DNA of 64,000 nucleotides, taken from assembly GCA_018292915.2 (NCBI GenBank), contig JACVVK020000153.1, positions 217,501 to 281,500 on the forward strand, written 5' to 3'. The position numbers were made by a program, and so were the translations under genes. The notes below the pieces were generated by a model. It was not told the origin of the DNA. It saw only the letters and a list, made by a program, of their open reading frames with translations, and did not search any database. The DNA comes from Batillaria attramentaria. Lineage: Eukaryota; Mollusca; Gastropoda; Batillariidae. Positions 1 to 13,335 of the stretch are shown here, piece by piece. Every line of letters starts with the position of its first letter. Position 1 is the first letter of the stretch.

Positions 1-35
1 AATTTTCTTTGAGACGAAAATAAACATGAAGCAGC

Positions 36-36
<1 letters not shown>

Positions 37-106
<70 letters not shown>

Positions 107-207
107 GTTTTTGATATCACCCTTATGTGGTGGAAAAGGACGTTAAACTCCCAGACGCCCACACGCCCCATCCTCTCTCTCTCTCTCCCCCAACACACAC
201 ACACACA

Positions 208-281
<74 letters not shown>

Positions 282-290
282 ACCACCACC
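37..290 (+). repeat. (CA)n tracts
   Basis: Two tracts, 37-105 and 193-281, separated by a SINE fragment, then (ACC)n and (AAC)n. Confidence 0.95.
105..175 (+). mobile_element. SINE family A, 3' part
   Basis: GATATCACCCTTATGTGGTG followed by GGACGTTAAACTCCC, flanked by (CA)n on both sides. Confidence 0.65.
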
Positions 291-716
291 ACCACCACAC
301 CAACAACAACAATAACAACAACCACCAATAAACAAACAAAACAAAACAAAACAACCTGGGACGACGAGCAACAATCCGTCAGTTTTTTTTTTTTAACTCT
401 CAGCAGGGAATCGAACTCACGACCCGCGTATTGAAAGTCTAATGCGTACCTGCACGGCAGCCCTGTCCCTCCTAAGGTTACGAGAGACGTTCACATACAC
501 TGATACAGTGAATAGTAGACACCTAGAAGTAACAGCGAAAATTGTGTTGTTGTAAACGTCATCCTGAAAGGCATTTTATCCGTGAGTTATACAGTACAAA
601 CATTTCATGAAGATTCACTGTCATGTTATGTTACAAACTACACGCAGAACTGCATGCATACGCGTTCACTGGTTTCTTTAAGCCATGTATATATTTCGAT
701 ATGTAACTCTCTCTTG

Positions 717-885
717 GGAGCCGGGATGGCCGAATGGTAGAGCGTTGCACCCTCAACGCTCGGGTCGTGAGTTCGAATCCCGGCTAGGGCCAGATATTTG
801 TGCTGGCCTTTTTCTCGTTGACTTTGATATCACCCTTATGTGTTGGAAAAGGACGTTAAACACCCAAACACCCATCCACCCACTG
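717..885 (+). mobile_element. tRNA-derived SINE (family A)
   Basis: Full-length copy. tRNA-like head with A-box TGGCCGAATGG and B-box GAGTTCGAATCCC, then ATATTTGTGCTGGCC, GATATCACCC, GGAAAAGGACGTTAAAC and a CACCCA-rich tail. Confidence 0.85.
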
Positions 886-889
886 TAAC

Positions 890-1975
890 TCTCTCTCTTT
901 TCTGTATTTTTATGTGTCTGGGTTGTTTATTTTATGTTCAGTTCGTTTCCTCTGTCTTCAGTTGTCGTCACTTCAGTTCTGTACGCAGTCAACTTCACAG
1001 CTCAGAAAATGTCCTTTGCAAGCCTTAAAAGGCACATATGCTTAAAATGGTGGGACAATTACGTATATGAACAACTCCTGCTCATGTTAACGCTGATGGA
1101 TTCTCACAGAGGCTGTGCAGTCTAAAATCCTTATCCTTCAAATAGAGTTGTGGATGTTTTTTTGTTTTTTTTTTTTTTAAATTCAGTTTAAATTCAGTTC
1201 AGTTCACTTTAACTCAGTCCCATTCCTCATTGTGTAGTCTAAAGTTGCAGTAAATACGAAATTGACGACCGACATTATCCCAGTTCCGAATTCACTTGAA
1301 TCCCCCTCAGACGCAGCCAACGAACTATAGGGAAGGCAAGAAAAGGACAAAGAAAAAAAAAACGAAAAAAAAAACAGCATTGTTACGGAATCGTAATAAG
1401 GAGGCGGATGCTATTTGTGGTTTCTAAAGGACGCGGCTTCGCGTAGAGGAGTTGGGAAAAAAACAAAAAACCGGGTGTTATTTAACAGGAGTGTAAGTCT
1501 GCCCTACTTCCATCTCAACATAGCGCAGGAGCCACGGAGGCAGGAAGCAATTTGAAAGACGTATCCTCGCGGCTGAATTCTCTCATTGGTAGAATCAGGA
1601 ATACGACCTTTCAAGATTTCGTAGTCGCACTCTTGAGGGAGTCTTCAATTTGGCGGCTAAATCTGTTTTGGAAAGCAAAGGAGATCCTCATTAAGTTAAG
1701 TCTCGTCTTCATGTCTTATGCATAACACTACCTGTAACCTTTTCCATCACTCCAAGCGAGTTTTATAAATAGCACGTGATATTACAGAATGTCATAGTGA
1801 CCTTTTACTTAATTGTACTGTACGTCCAAGCCGCGTTTGCTACATGTAAGCAAGCATACGAGCAGACATCAATATTGGGGCCTGTGGGTGGAGTCGGAGA
1901 CAGTTAAGAAAGTACTCTTACCAACCGTACTAGTAGATGCTGACGATTTTGCTGATGAAACACTGACAAGATGGC
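890..1975. other. No recognised feature
   Basis: Non-repetitive AT-rich DNA with short A/T runs. No reading frame of recognisable homology was seen on either strand. Confidence 0.5.
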
Positions 1976-1979
1976 TTGG

Positions 1980-2039
1980 CCACACACACGCGCGCGCGCG
2001 CACACACACACACACAGAGTCACACACACACACACAGAG

Positions 2040-2089
<50 letters not shown>

Positions 2090-2790
2090 ACTGTCCACAG
2101 ACTGAGGTCCTCAGGTGCTCTTTCGTTTTTTCTCACTGTACTGAAATCAAAGGTTACTGGTTCCTTTTTTCAGAATTATCGAAATATCGATCAGGCTTTG
2201 TCAAACTTTACTTCGGCAGTTTGGATAGATTCCCTTACGCAAATCAAGACGTATAAACAAATCACAGTCTGAAAGTTACATAAACATAAATTCAACACCC
2301 AGAATACCCCACCAACCATCGTGTTTGTCCAAGACACTTCCTTCTGGGTGTTAGACTGAATGACGTACGTACGTCGCTGGTTGTAAAAACACGTTACACA
2401 ATGGGGGTATTTGGGTCTTTCATAGTTGTGCAATTTTAGGATTCTGTCCTCTATAAAAAAAAAAAACAAAAAAAAAACACACAAATCTCTCTCCATAATG
2501 AGGACTCAGTGTAGGTGCACTTCCCTTGTTAATCTCGGAACTGAATTAAGCCCGGCTTCTGTGGCTAAAAGTAGATCTGATGCCGTTTTCAGCTACAGGA
2601 GCCGTTGCTACGTTTTGGTCAGACCGGGAGGGGCGGTTACGTAGCTCTGTCGCACGCAAGGGTAAAGGCAACATTGAGACGTTTGATAATATGACCTCGG
2701 GAAATCGACAGACGTTACACTTTTTTTGGTCGGGAATGGGCGGTGTGGGGAGAGGTTTGAAAAGAGAGAGAGAGAGAGAGAGAATCAATG
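1980..2790 (+). repeat. Segmental duplication unit 1
   Basis: (CA)n followed by the GACTGTCCACAGACTGAGG block, the CAGAATTATCGAAATATCG block, and GGGAATGGGCGGTG plus (GA)n. The same order recurs at 2966-5850, where the 2.05 kb hairpin-ended element is inserted. Confidence 0.8.
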
Positions 2791-2963
2791 AATCAATGAA
2801 GCTTTATTTCTCAACGGTAAAGATATTGACATTGTTGTCCACATAGTCATTTTACGTATCTGCCGTTGCTATAAACTACTGAAGTACTACAACTAAAGCT
2901 ACGACTACGGAAGAGAAAAAGAAGGCGAAAAAAACAAAACAAAGATCAAATGTGCCAAAATGC

Positions 2964-3093
<130 letters not shown>

Positions 3094-4377
3094 ACTGTCC
3101 ACAGACTGAGGTCCTCAGGTGCTCTTTCCTTATTTTCTCACTGTACTGAAATCAAAGGTTACTGGTTCCTTTTTTTAAGTTGTTTCTCTATAGAGAAACA
3201 ACTTTATGAGACGGGGCAGATTTTGCTACGCGCAGCAGCAAGTTTCACTGATACAAAACAAGACTGTGACGTTTCTCCAAACAATACTTACTTTCACGCA
3301 CACAGTGACGTAACGAAATCTGCGTCATAGACACCTTACGTGCACACTTTGCTGCTGCGTTCTTTTTGGCGGGAATGACGTGTGTGTGTGTGTGTGTGTG
3401 TGAACGGATGTAATGATGGCTATCTCCTAAACCACCTCGATGGAGGCCTTTTTACTTTGAGATAAAATGGGAAATCACCTTCTCCAGAGCTACCTTTCAC
3501 GATTTTTAGCCTGCCGCATTTTCAGAAGAGTTATCGCCAATTTTAAAAAAATCGGTCATGTTACGAATTTTTTCGAAAAAGTTGTTCAAATACCTTCATT
3601 TTCTAGACTTTGGAAGTTCACCCAATCACACTGCCTTGATTCGTGCTACAGCTCTGTAGCTCTGACAGGTTTTGTGTAAGAAAAATATTTTCGAGGTAGG
3701 GGTGGTCTGCATATAAATTCAAATATCTATGAAATGACTCCTTCAAATTACTCATCATTCCGGTATTTTTGTCATTTGTGCCAACTGCACATATAACATG
3801 AACTACTGCACTATTATAGCTTTAGTATTAAGAATAACAGAGCTTTTAGATAAACACACTTTTTCACGTTTCTGCGAGAAGCGCCGGCCAAAAAAGTTCC
3901 AATTTTGCAATTTCGTAAGTACAATCCAAGGCACTTAAGTCCACATTTCATCAGCTCTCTAGATCTTCCAGATTTTATGTCAAAATTAATTCAGTCACGG
4001 AAGTCACAAAAGCAACAAGGAAATCACAAGATATGAAGAAGTATCATCTGTCAGACGAGCAGCGTGAGGCTGACGTCAAATGTTTGGTTCACAGACAAAA
4101 TCTGCAAGTATCGTCACTGCTTCCGACATTTCATCAGCCCTCTAGATCTTCCAGATTTCATGTGAAAAATAATTCAGTCGGAGAAGTCACAAAACCAACA
4201 GGGAAATCACAAGACATGAACAAGCATCCTCAGACGATCTCAGTGCTAGAGGCTGACGTCAAAAGTTTAGTTCACGGAATTGATGTCATCTCTCTCTCTC
4301 TCTCTGTATGACGACCTGCCTGAGGCTGACGTCAAATGTTTAGTTCACGGAACTGACCTCTCTCTCTCTCTCTCTCT

Positions 4378-4888
4378 GCAAAGACTGTTCGCAGTCAGCC
4401 CACGACAAGAGTCTTCATCGAGGAATGGCTTGTACCGTCTGCCTCTTCCCAGAATTGACCTGTACAAGACTAGTCTGTCATTCTCTGGGATACAGTTGTG
4501 GAACTCCCTGCCACCTAGTCTTAAATCCATTTCAAGTAGCTCGAAATTTCGCAGAGCAATGCATTCCTATCTAATGAAGTCCTCAGTCCCTTTCGTCTTT
4601 ACGGCAGGCTGTAAATAATAAATGCATGACTGATGCATTGTTTTACGTGAGCAGCGTGTTTAGTAACGCCTTACTGATGCTGGATTCCTATACATCCTTT
4701 GTTAAATGTTTTGTTGTACTTGCTTGTTTTGTACTAATCTCCTTGATTTGCCACATAGATTCTGGTTTAATGTGGTCCTAATACTTAGTTGAATAGTCTA
4801 TTGTAGTGTTAGCAGGACAGTGTCTAAGAGAGGCCTTCCAGTGCCTAACAACTCTATCCTGAAATAAAGGTTTCATCATCATCATCTC
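4378..4888 (+). mobile_element. Non-LTR retrotransposon 3' end inside a duplicated element
   Basis: Encodes a C-terminal piece (RNGLYRLPLPRIDLYKTSLS, then LWNSLPPSLK) similar to the fragment at 34.7-35.6 kb. It ends in TGAAATAAAGG and (ATC)n. The corresponding position in the copy at 32.8-34.4 kb is uninterrupted (CT)n. Confidence 0.7.
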
Positions 4889-4892
4889 TCTG

Positions 4893-5072
4893 GGGAGCCA
4901 GGGTGGCCGAATGGTAGAGCGTTGGACTTTCAATGCTTGGGCCGAGAGTTCGAATCCCGGCCGCTGGGGCCAAATATTTGTGCTGGCCTTTTTCTCGTTA
5001 CCCCGTTTTTATCATCCTTATGTGGTGGAAAAGGACGTTAAACTCCTAAACACCCACCCACCCACCCTCTCT
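4893..5072 (+). mobile_element. SINE family A
   Basis: Near full-length, within the hairpin-ended element copy 1. Confidence 0.85.
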
Positions 5073-5518
5073 CTCTCTGTCTCTCTCCCTTCTTCCCCCA
5101 CCCGGCCCCACCCCCAGTCACGTGGCTTATCGGTCGAGGTCGTAGAGGATCTAGTGTCAATAACAACAAAACAGACAAAATAAAATGAAGTTTGGAGAAA
5201 CAACTTTGTAGGACGGGGCCGTTACTCCTTGTTTCAGAATTATCGAAATATCGATCAGGCTTTGTCAAACTTTACTTCGGCAGTTTGGATAGATTCCCTT
5301 ACGCAAATCAAGACGTATAAACAAATCACAGTCTGAAAGTTACATAAACTAATTCAACACCCAGAATACCCCACCAACCATCGTATTTGTCCAAGACACT
5401 TCCTTCTGGGTTTTAGCCCGAATGACGTACGTACGTCGCTAGTTGTGAAAACACGTTACACAATGGGGGTATTTGGGTCTTTCATAGTTGTGCAATTTAA
5501 GGATTCTGTCCTATATAT

Positions 5519-5573
<55 letters not shown>

Positions 5574-5840
5574 CTCTCTCCATGATGAGGACCCAGTGTA
5601 GGTGCACTTCCCTTGTTAATTTCGGAACTGAATTAAGCCCGGCTTCTGTGGCTAAAAGTAGATCTGATGCCGTTTTCAGCTACAGGAGCCGTTGCTACGT
5701 TTTGGTCAGACCGGGAGGGGCGGTTACGTAGCTCTGTCGCACGCAAGGGTAAAGGCAACATTGAGACGTTTGATAATAGGACCTCGGGGAAATCGATAGA
5801 CGTTACACTTTTTTGTCGGGAATGGGCGGTGCGGGGAGAG

Positions 5841-7040
<1,200 letters not shown>

Positions 7041-7112
7041 GTGTATGGTGTGATGCTATATATACCACCAGATCTGCTCTGAACGATCTTTGAGCCTGAA
7101 AATGCTAGCAAT

Positions 7113-7312
7113 GGCGCGGGTGGGTGGGTAGGTGTTTGAGAGGTTAACGTCCTTTTCCACCTCGTAAGGGTGATACCAAAGATCTTGGAAACAAGGTCTT
7201 TGGTGATACCAAAGACGGGGGCAACGTGAAAAAGGCCAGTACAAATATCTGGCCCCAGCTGGGATTCGCGAGAGTCCAACGCGCTATCATTCGGCCATCC
7301 CGGCTCCCCTAG
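7113..7312 (-). mobile_element. SINE family A
   Basis: Full-length, reverse. It carries an internal partial duplication of the GGTGATACCAAAGA segment. Confidence 0.8.
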
Positions 7313-7430
7313 CAATGGCGCCTTTAAGATGAAAACAACATCATCATCATCAACAACAAGCCAACAAAGCAAATAAATGGCGTTCAAGGACAAACATGCA
7401 GATGCGGCAGGGAATGAAATATACATCTCT

Positions 7431-7521
<91 letters not shown>
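7431..7521 (+). repeat. (GT)n tract
   Basis: About 90 bp. Similar tracts lie at 7850-7957 and 9361-9441 ((CA)n). Confidence 0.95.
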
Positions 7522-7522
<1 letters not shown>

Positions 7523-7539
7523 GAGGGAGAGAGAGAGAG

Positions 7540-7716
7540 AGGATGGGGCGTGTGGGCGTCTGGGAGTTTAACGTCCTTTTCCACCACATAAGGGTGATAT
7601 AAAAAACGGGACAACGAGAAATAAGGCCGGCACAAATATTTCGCCCCAACAGGGATTCGAACTCACAACCCAAGCATTGAAAGCCCAACCCTATACCATT
7701 CGGCCACCCCGGCTGC
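7540..7716 (-). mobile_element. SINE family A
   Basis: Full-length, reverse, between (GT)n/(GA)n and (GA)n tracts. Confidence 0.85.
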
Positions 7717-7848
7717 CAGAGAGAGAGAGAGAGAGAGAGAGAATCAAGAATCAAGAAAACTTTGTTTTTCAACGGTAGAGGTAGTTAACTTGAAACAGTC
7801 AATTTTCATACCTGCCGTTGCTATTTCTAGTAGTATCTATCTAAACAG

Positions 7849-7943
<95 letters not shown>

Positions 7944-7959
7944 CACACACACACACATG

Positions 7960-8770
7960 TAATGCAACAGGAAAAAAGCAAAAGAACAATAAAACCATAG
8001 GAAATTAAACTACACTCTAATAAGACAGGAACATTTAATTTTAAAAAGCGTGATGAACAAACCAATTACAAGTAGGAATACATGTAGGAAAAACCATAGG
8101 AAATGAAACTGAGAGAGAGAGAGAGTTAAATTGCATGCTTTTATTCACTGTCTTTTACACTGTCAGACTATACTGCAGAAGAGAAATTTCAGTTTTATGT
8201 AACATGAAATGTACAATACAGTTCTTGTATCGTATTGTACGATTGCGTGATGTTGAGCTGTTTCGATTGTAGCGCATGAGACAGAATGTTTTGACTAGAG
8301 GCAGAAATCAATGTATCAGGCGAAATAGAATGACAAGAAATCCAAAGCTCCTCCCACTCTCCTCCCACGCGTCTAGTCAAATCCACTTTGTCAGGTAATG
8401 GGATACAACCATTTGGCTGGACCCGAACCGAACGATAGAGATATCCTACCACCTTCCCTCGTGTCTGGGCGGTCAGAATATTTCGTGTCAATCTTTGTCG
8501 GAAATTCTCCACTCGACCCTGCCCATTTCCTCTAACTGGGCGGACTGGGGCTGTCCGTACATTTCAATTCCGTCAGTTAGTCTGGAATTTTCTCCCTAAT
8601 ATTGTCCATTTCCTCTGTGTAGCGTGTCTATCGCAGTCGGGGAAACATCCGATGTGGCCGACCTGCCAGTCGGTGTAGGCTCACTATGGCGGTCATCTGG
8701 ACTGTCCAGTCGGTGTAGGTGGGGGTCTCCCGTAACGTGAGGGAGGGAAGTAGGGGGAGGGGGGATCAGG
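7960..8770. other. No recognised feature
   Basis: Mostly unique sequence with short (GA)n at 8111-8126. A GCCAGTCGGTGTAGG-type 15-mer occurs twice near 8666-8720. No coding or RNA signal. Confidence 0.45.
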
Positions 8771-8774
8771 GTTG

Positions 8775-8900
8775 GCGAGCAGGTACGCATTGGACTTTCA
8801 ATACTCGGGCCTTGAGCCTTGAGCCTTGAGTTCGAATCCCGGCTGAGAGCAAAAAACAAACAAAAAACTTTGTGCTGGATTTTTGCTGGTCGTCGGGATA
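8775..8900 (+). mobile_element. SINE family A, degenerate
   Basis: The B-box region GAGTTCGAATCCCGGC is preceded by a triplicated CCTTGAG. The downstream body is diverged. Confidence 0.5.
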
Positions 8901-9357
8901 CATACATACATACATACGTACATACATACATACGTACAACCATATATATATACATACATACATACATACATACATACATACATACATACATACATACATA
9001 CATACATACATAAAGTACACACTGTAGTAACATACATACATACATACATACATACATACTAACATACAGTACACACTGTACTAACATACATACATACATA
9101 CATACATACATACATACTAACATACAGTACACACTGTACTAACATACAATACATACATACAGTACACACTGTACTAACATACAATACATACATACATACA
9201 TACATACATACATACATACATACATACATACATACATACATACATACATACATACATGCATTACAGCATATTACAGTGCAGTACATTACATACATACATA
9301 CATACATACATACATTACATTACATTACATTACATCCATCCATCCATCCATCCATCC
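8896..9357 (+). repeat. (CATA)n / (CATC)n microsatellite
   Basis: Long CATA array with interspersed GTACACACTGTACTAACATA units (period about 55-60 bp at 9010-9180), then (ATTAC)n and (CATC)n. It is followed by (CA)n. Confidence 0.9.
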
Positions 9358-9361
9358 ATCC

Positions 9362-9443
<82 letters not shown>

Positions 9444-10189
9444 CGTTCAGGCCCGGCTTCACTCACTTTAATGGTGGTCACGTCAAGCACCCACCAGCCA
9501 ACCGATCTTCAATCTCTCACATTGCCCACCCCCCCCCCCCCCTTGGGTGCGGTAAGTCTGTCTGAAGCTCCATCAGTGAGACGGAATCACGACAAGGCTT
9601 TCCATAAGACTGCTGTCTATGGGACGTGCCCGTGCTAAATTTGTCGAGATAATTGCAGAGGAGAACTTTCCTCGATTACCTATCTACAGTAAAGTACTTG
9701 TCCGATTTCACGTCAGGAAAAAGGGGCCGCTACTTTGACTGGTCATGCCAGTATTTCCGCGCATTTTTGCTTGAAAGCTTCATTGCCCGATGTAATAGTC
9801 CAGGTTAGGGCTTTTAGCCCTGGGTTAGAGTCTAACCTCGAACTAAACTAGCTCTAGGGTTAAATTTTCTGTTTTTTGTTTTTGGGGGTTTTGGGTTTTT
9901 TTTTTTTTTGTTTTTGTTTTTTAAATCAAGAAGCGGGCCCATTCCAGCAAAGTGCCTAAGCCGTTATAGAAGGATTTTCTCCTTCCCTTCTTCGCTTCCT
10001 TTTTTATGTGATTTTGCTTTTGGGTTTCTTTTGTCCTAGTCTGGGTTAGGCCCGTAGCCGTGGGTTAAATTAACCTCGAGTTTACATACGGACCCTGATC
10101 ACTAAAAGCCACTTGAAGACACTATACGTAATCTACCTCAGTCTCACACCTGAATGTGTGCACTTTTTTCCCAGTGTTATTGTACTCTC

Positions 10190-10345
10190 ATCGTTGCCCC
10201 GTCTTTGATATCACCCGTATGTGGCGGAAAAGGACGTTAAACCCCCAAACACCCACCCCACCCTCTGTACTTTCTCCCCGGCTGGGGCCAAATATTTGTG
10301 CTGGCTTTTTCATCATTGCCCCGTCTTTGATATCACCCGTTAAAC
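10190..10345 (+). mobile_element. SINE family A, two 3' fragments
   Basis: Two adjacent partial copies, 10190-10265 and 10278-10345, both with GCCCCGTCTTTGATATCACC. Confidence 0.65.
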
Positions 10346-10717
10346 AGTTATTTTAGATTATACCTACCTTAATACCAAGACTGTTTTTATGTGATTTTTT
10401 TTTTAATTCATAGAAATCTCTAATTTAATTGTTTATTATGTATTATCTTATGTGTGTTTTGTTTTTTTAATTTGATGTGTACCATTGTCTTTCTTTGTCC
10501 ACCACACCCAAATTTTACCTCTGGGGTAATAAAGATGTATTGATTGATTGTATGTGGTGTAAAAGAACGTCAAACTCCCCAAACAAACACCCACCCAGCC
10601 ACCCACCCTGTACTTCCCCCACACCCCAGAAGGGGCTGAAGGCACAAACGCTTTTGACATACCACTAATCAGTTGTGTCTGGGTTTGGTGGGGTTTTTTT
10701 TTTTTTTTTTTTTGCAG

Positions 10718-10871
10718 TTTCCCGCCTGACCAAATGTAAAGTGCTGCTGTCTCTCCTGGCTGCGCTGTCCTTGGCCGGGTTCTGGGCGCTGTGTCCGTTA
10801 GTAGGATGGGGAGTGTATGGGCCGGAGCCGTTTGGAACCTCCTGTACCCTTGACTGGGCCGCTCCGGACAG
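10718..10871 (+). CDS. Opsin, internal exon (TM4 and second extracellular loop)
   Basis: Internal exon of a light-sensing G-protein-coupled receptor. It follows a long T-run and a TTTGCAG acceptor and ends GGACAG before a GTGAGG donor. It begins two bases into a codon and ends two bases into one, so it joins the next exon to give the Asp-Arg-Ser-Tyr sequence. The translation holds a hydrophobic TM4 (GFWALCPLVGWG) and the opsin-type ECL2 with the conserved disulphide cysteine (EPFGTSCTLDW). Exons for TM1-TM3, including the DRY-type motif, were not found in the 10.7 kb upstream. They are either outside the window or unrecognised. The opsin assignment is firm. The subclass (xenopsin, ciliary-like or tetraopsin) cannot be settled here. 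Confidence 0.85.
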
Positions 10872-10898
10872 GTGAGGATTCACACAACCCCGAGGGGG

Positions 10899-10989
10899 AG
10901 TCCGGACAGCCGAATGATAGAGCGTTGGACATTCGGTGCTCGGGGTCATGAGTTCGAATCCTGGCCGGGGCCAGATATTAATGTACTGG

Positions 10990-11024
<35 letters not shown>

Positions 11025-11100
11025 CTCTCTCGTTACCCCGTCTTTGATATCAACCATACGTGATGGAAAAGGACGTTAAACTCCCAAACATCCACCCACC
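10899..11100 (+). mobile_element. SINE family A in an opsin intron
   Basis: Full-length copy with an expanded (CT)n insert, 28 bp downstream of the opsin exon donor. Confidence 0.8.
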
Positions 11101-11204
11101 CTTAACACTTCTCGACTAGCAGTCATTTCTCAAAAGTTGTTTGATTGGTTAGTTAATCATTCAGGGCTTAACGCCGCGCAAGCAACAAAGACTAATTGGT
11201 ACGT

Positions 11205-12220
11205 GACCAGCAATTAGACAGATTGTTGTAAGTGTTGAAAGTGTTGTTTGTTACAGGTGATACGTGACCAGCAAGTAACCGGAATGTTGTGTTTTGCAGG
11301 TCGTAGGTGACCAGCAATTAGACAGATTGTTGTAAGTGATGAAAGTGTTGTTTGTTACAGGTGATACGTGACCATCAATGAAACGGAATGTTGATTGTTT
11401 CAGGTCGTGCGTGACCATCAATGAAACGGAATGGTGTTGGTTTCAGGTCGTACGTGACCATCAATGAAACGGAATGGTGTTGGTTTCAGGTCGTACGTGA
11501 CCATCAATGAAACGGAATGGTGTTTGTTTCAGGTCGTGCGTGACCATCAATGAAACGGAATGTTGTTTGTTTCAGGTCGTACGTGACCATCAATGAAACG
11601 GATTGGTGGTTGTTTCAGGTCGTACGTGACCATCAATGAAAAGGAATGATGTTTGTTTCAGGTCGTACGTGACCATCAATGAAACGGAATGGTGTTTGTT
11701 TCAGGTCGTACGTGACCATCAGTGAAACGGAATGTTGTTCGTTTCAGGTCGTGCGTGACCATCAGTTAAACGGAATGGTGTTTGTTTCAGGTCGTACGTG
11801 ACCATCAATGAAACGGAATGGTGTTTGTTTCAGGTCGTGCGTGACCATCAGTGAAACGGAATGTTGTTCGTTTCAGGTCGTGCGTGACCATCAATGAAAC
11901 GGAATGTTGTTCGTTTCAGGTCGTACGTGACCATCCATGAAACGGATTGTTGTTTGTTTCAGGTCGTACGTGACCATCAATGAAAAGGAATGGTGTTTGT
12001 TTCAGGTCGTACGTGACCATCAATGAAACGGAATGGTGGTTGTTTCAGGTCGTACGTGACCATCAATGAAACGGAATGGTGTTTGTTTCAGGTCGTACGT
12101 GACCATCAATGAAACGGAATGGTGTTTGTTTCAGGTCGTACGTGACCATCAGTGAAACGGAATGGTGTTTGTTTCAGGTCATACGTGACCATCAATGAAA
12201 CGGAATGGTGTTTGTTTCAG
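11205..12220 (+). repeat. 43-bp minisatellite carrying a 3' splice-site sequence
   Basis: About 24 tandem units of roughly 43 bp fill the 3' end of the opsin intron. The first few are divergent. Each unit contains TTTGTTTCAG followed by GTCGTACGTGACC, which is the acceptor and first 13 bases of the exon at 12221. The rest of the unit is ATCAATGAAACGGAATGGTG or a close variant. The last unit runs straight into the real exon. Confidence 0.9.
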
Positions 12221-12389
12221 GTCGTACGTGACCTGTGTGTTCATGGTGTGCCTGGCTCTCCCCCTCACCGTCATGACCGTCTCCTACGGCAGTATCCTCC
12301 ACAGCACAAGTGCTGCATCTCGACGCTTACGTCGGCACGGGGGTGACGGTCGGCTGCGGCGTGCCCGGCACGAAATCCGCCTCATTAAG
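12221..12389 (+). CDS. Opsin, internal exon (TM5 and third cytoplasmic loop)
   Basis: This exon starts directly after TTTGTTTCAG and ends CTCATTAAG before a GTCAGC donor. It completes the Asp-Arg-Ser-Tyr-Val-Thr junction with the previous exon and carries TM5 (FMVCLALPLTVMTVSYG). An arginine-rich third cytoplasmic loop follows, the usual G-protein contact region. It ends in phase 0 and joins the last exon as LIK-ITLLM. Its acceptor and first 13 bases are the template for the 43-bp repeat array just upstream, so about two dozen decoy acceptors precede the true one. Confidence 0.85.
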
Positions 12390-12751
12390 GTCAGCAAAGT
12401 AACAACATCGATAGGACATATCGAATGGAGAATAAAAGACCATGAGGTCGAAATTACGTCACGTACACAGTGGTTTGAGATGTTTTCGTAAACTGTCGTT
12501 GGCAGTCCTCTAAATGTTGCCATTGGATGGGTAACAAGAAAACTTTGACTGCTTGGGGTCTCGGTGCCGTCGGTGGGGTGGGGGTCGTGGGGGGGGGGAA
12601 GTAGAAATTGCCTGAACAGCATCTACGTCTGGATAAAACGTATACATCTCACACTCAGGGGTCAGTCACCGTTACATAAAGCACAAGAAAACTTTATTCA
12701 TCCCCTCCACTAGCCGCGAATTAGTCTTTGTTGCTTGTGCGGCGATATGCC

Positions 12752-12785
<34 letters not shown>

Positions 12786-12819
12786 TCCCCCTCCACACAC
12801 CCACCCAACTCCTGAAGCC

Positions 12820-12820
<1 letters not shown>

Positions 12821-12892
<72 letters not shown>
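12821..12892 (+). repeat. (CA)n in an opsin intron
   Basis: About 70 bp, preceded by (CTAA)n at 12750-12780. Confidence 0.95.
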
Positions 12893-12894
<2 letters not shown>

Positions 12895-13114
12895 CCATCA
12901 CCCTTGTCCCCTTCCCGTGTAATTAAAACTGAAGAGCAAGTCCAATAATTCCTGGCTTGTCTCATGAAATACCTCTCAAAACTCATAGCTATTCCGCTCG
13001 AATTCTAAATTTGCAGAGCTCTGTCATCTGTCAAGTTTAGGGGGCAGAGTTAATGTGTGTGGAGAGGCGCTGGAGAGGAGGTCAACGCTTATTCCCATCA
13101 ACCTGACAACTTAA

Positions 13115-13335
13115 CCCTTTCACTGCCGCCATCGCAGGATTTCATGAATCGCACCAGTATCCCCACTGTCAAATCCGTTAAAAATGTTTTTAAAAAAAAT
13201 CTAGACTTTCCAGTAGTTGTGGGGAAAACAACTCTCTGGATGCAGCATAGGTTTCCAATGATTCCTGTTTACAGCATAGTGACGTGAAGAGATGTTATTC
13301 GTGAGTGAACCGAAACGCGTCTGGCAGTGAAAGGG
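13115..13335. mobile_element. piggyBac-like MITE in an opsin intron
   Basis: A 221-bp element with matching ends CCCTTTCACTGCC and GGCAGTGAAAGGG, flanked on both sides by TTAA. TTAA duplication with ends starting CCC is the piggyBac superfamily signature. It has no transposase and is non-autonomous. Confidence 0.7.

Larger units (their letters stand above)
3177..5231. mobile_element. Hairpin-ended non-autonomous mobile element, copy 1
   Basis: Inserted in a duplicated sequence whose empty version is at about 2150-2190. One end is a perfect 28-base palindrome (3177-3204, centre CTCTATAGAG). The other end reads GGGGCCGTTACTCCTTG. Inside are tandem degenerate repeats with GAGGCTGACGTCAAA, a SINE and a LINE fragment. 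No coding capacity is recognised. It is homologous to 32803-34439 in opposite orientation. Confidence 0.75.

Noticed and set aside
26..331. Open frames of poly-His/Thr or poly-Cys/Val in the (CA)n tracts
   Set aside because: They are translations of dinucleotide repeats on both strands, with no conserved sequence or splice context. The same applies to all similar frames in the window.
717..790. Functional tRNA gene
   Set aside because: The T-stem does not pair properly, and the tRNA-like head continues into a conserved body found in about 20 dispersed copies. It is a SINE head.
3177..5231. Helitron, because of the terminal hairpin
   Set aside because: There is no 5' TC or 3' CTRR end at the observed boundaries. 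The hairpin is at the very end, and insertion is in A/T runs rather than clearly between A and T.
11205..12220. CRISPR-like array or coding repeat
   Set aside because: Units are contiguous without unique spacers, in an animal intron, and each copies a splice acceptor.
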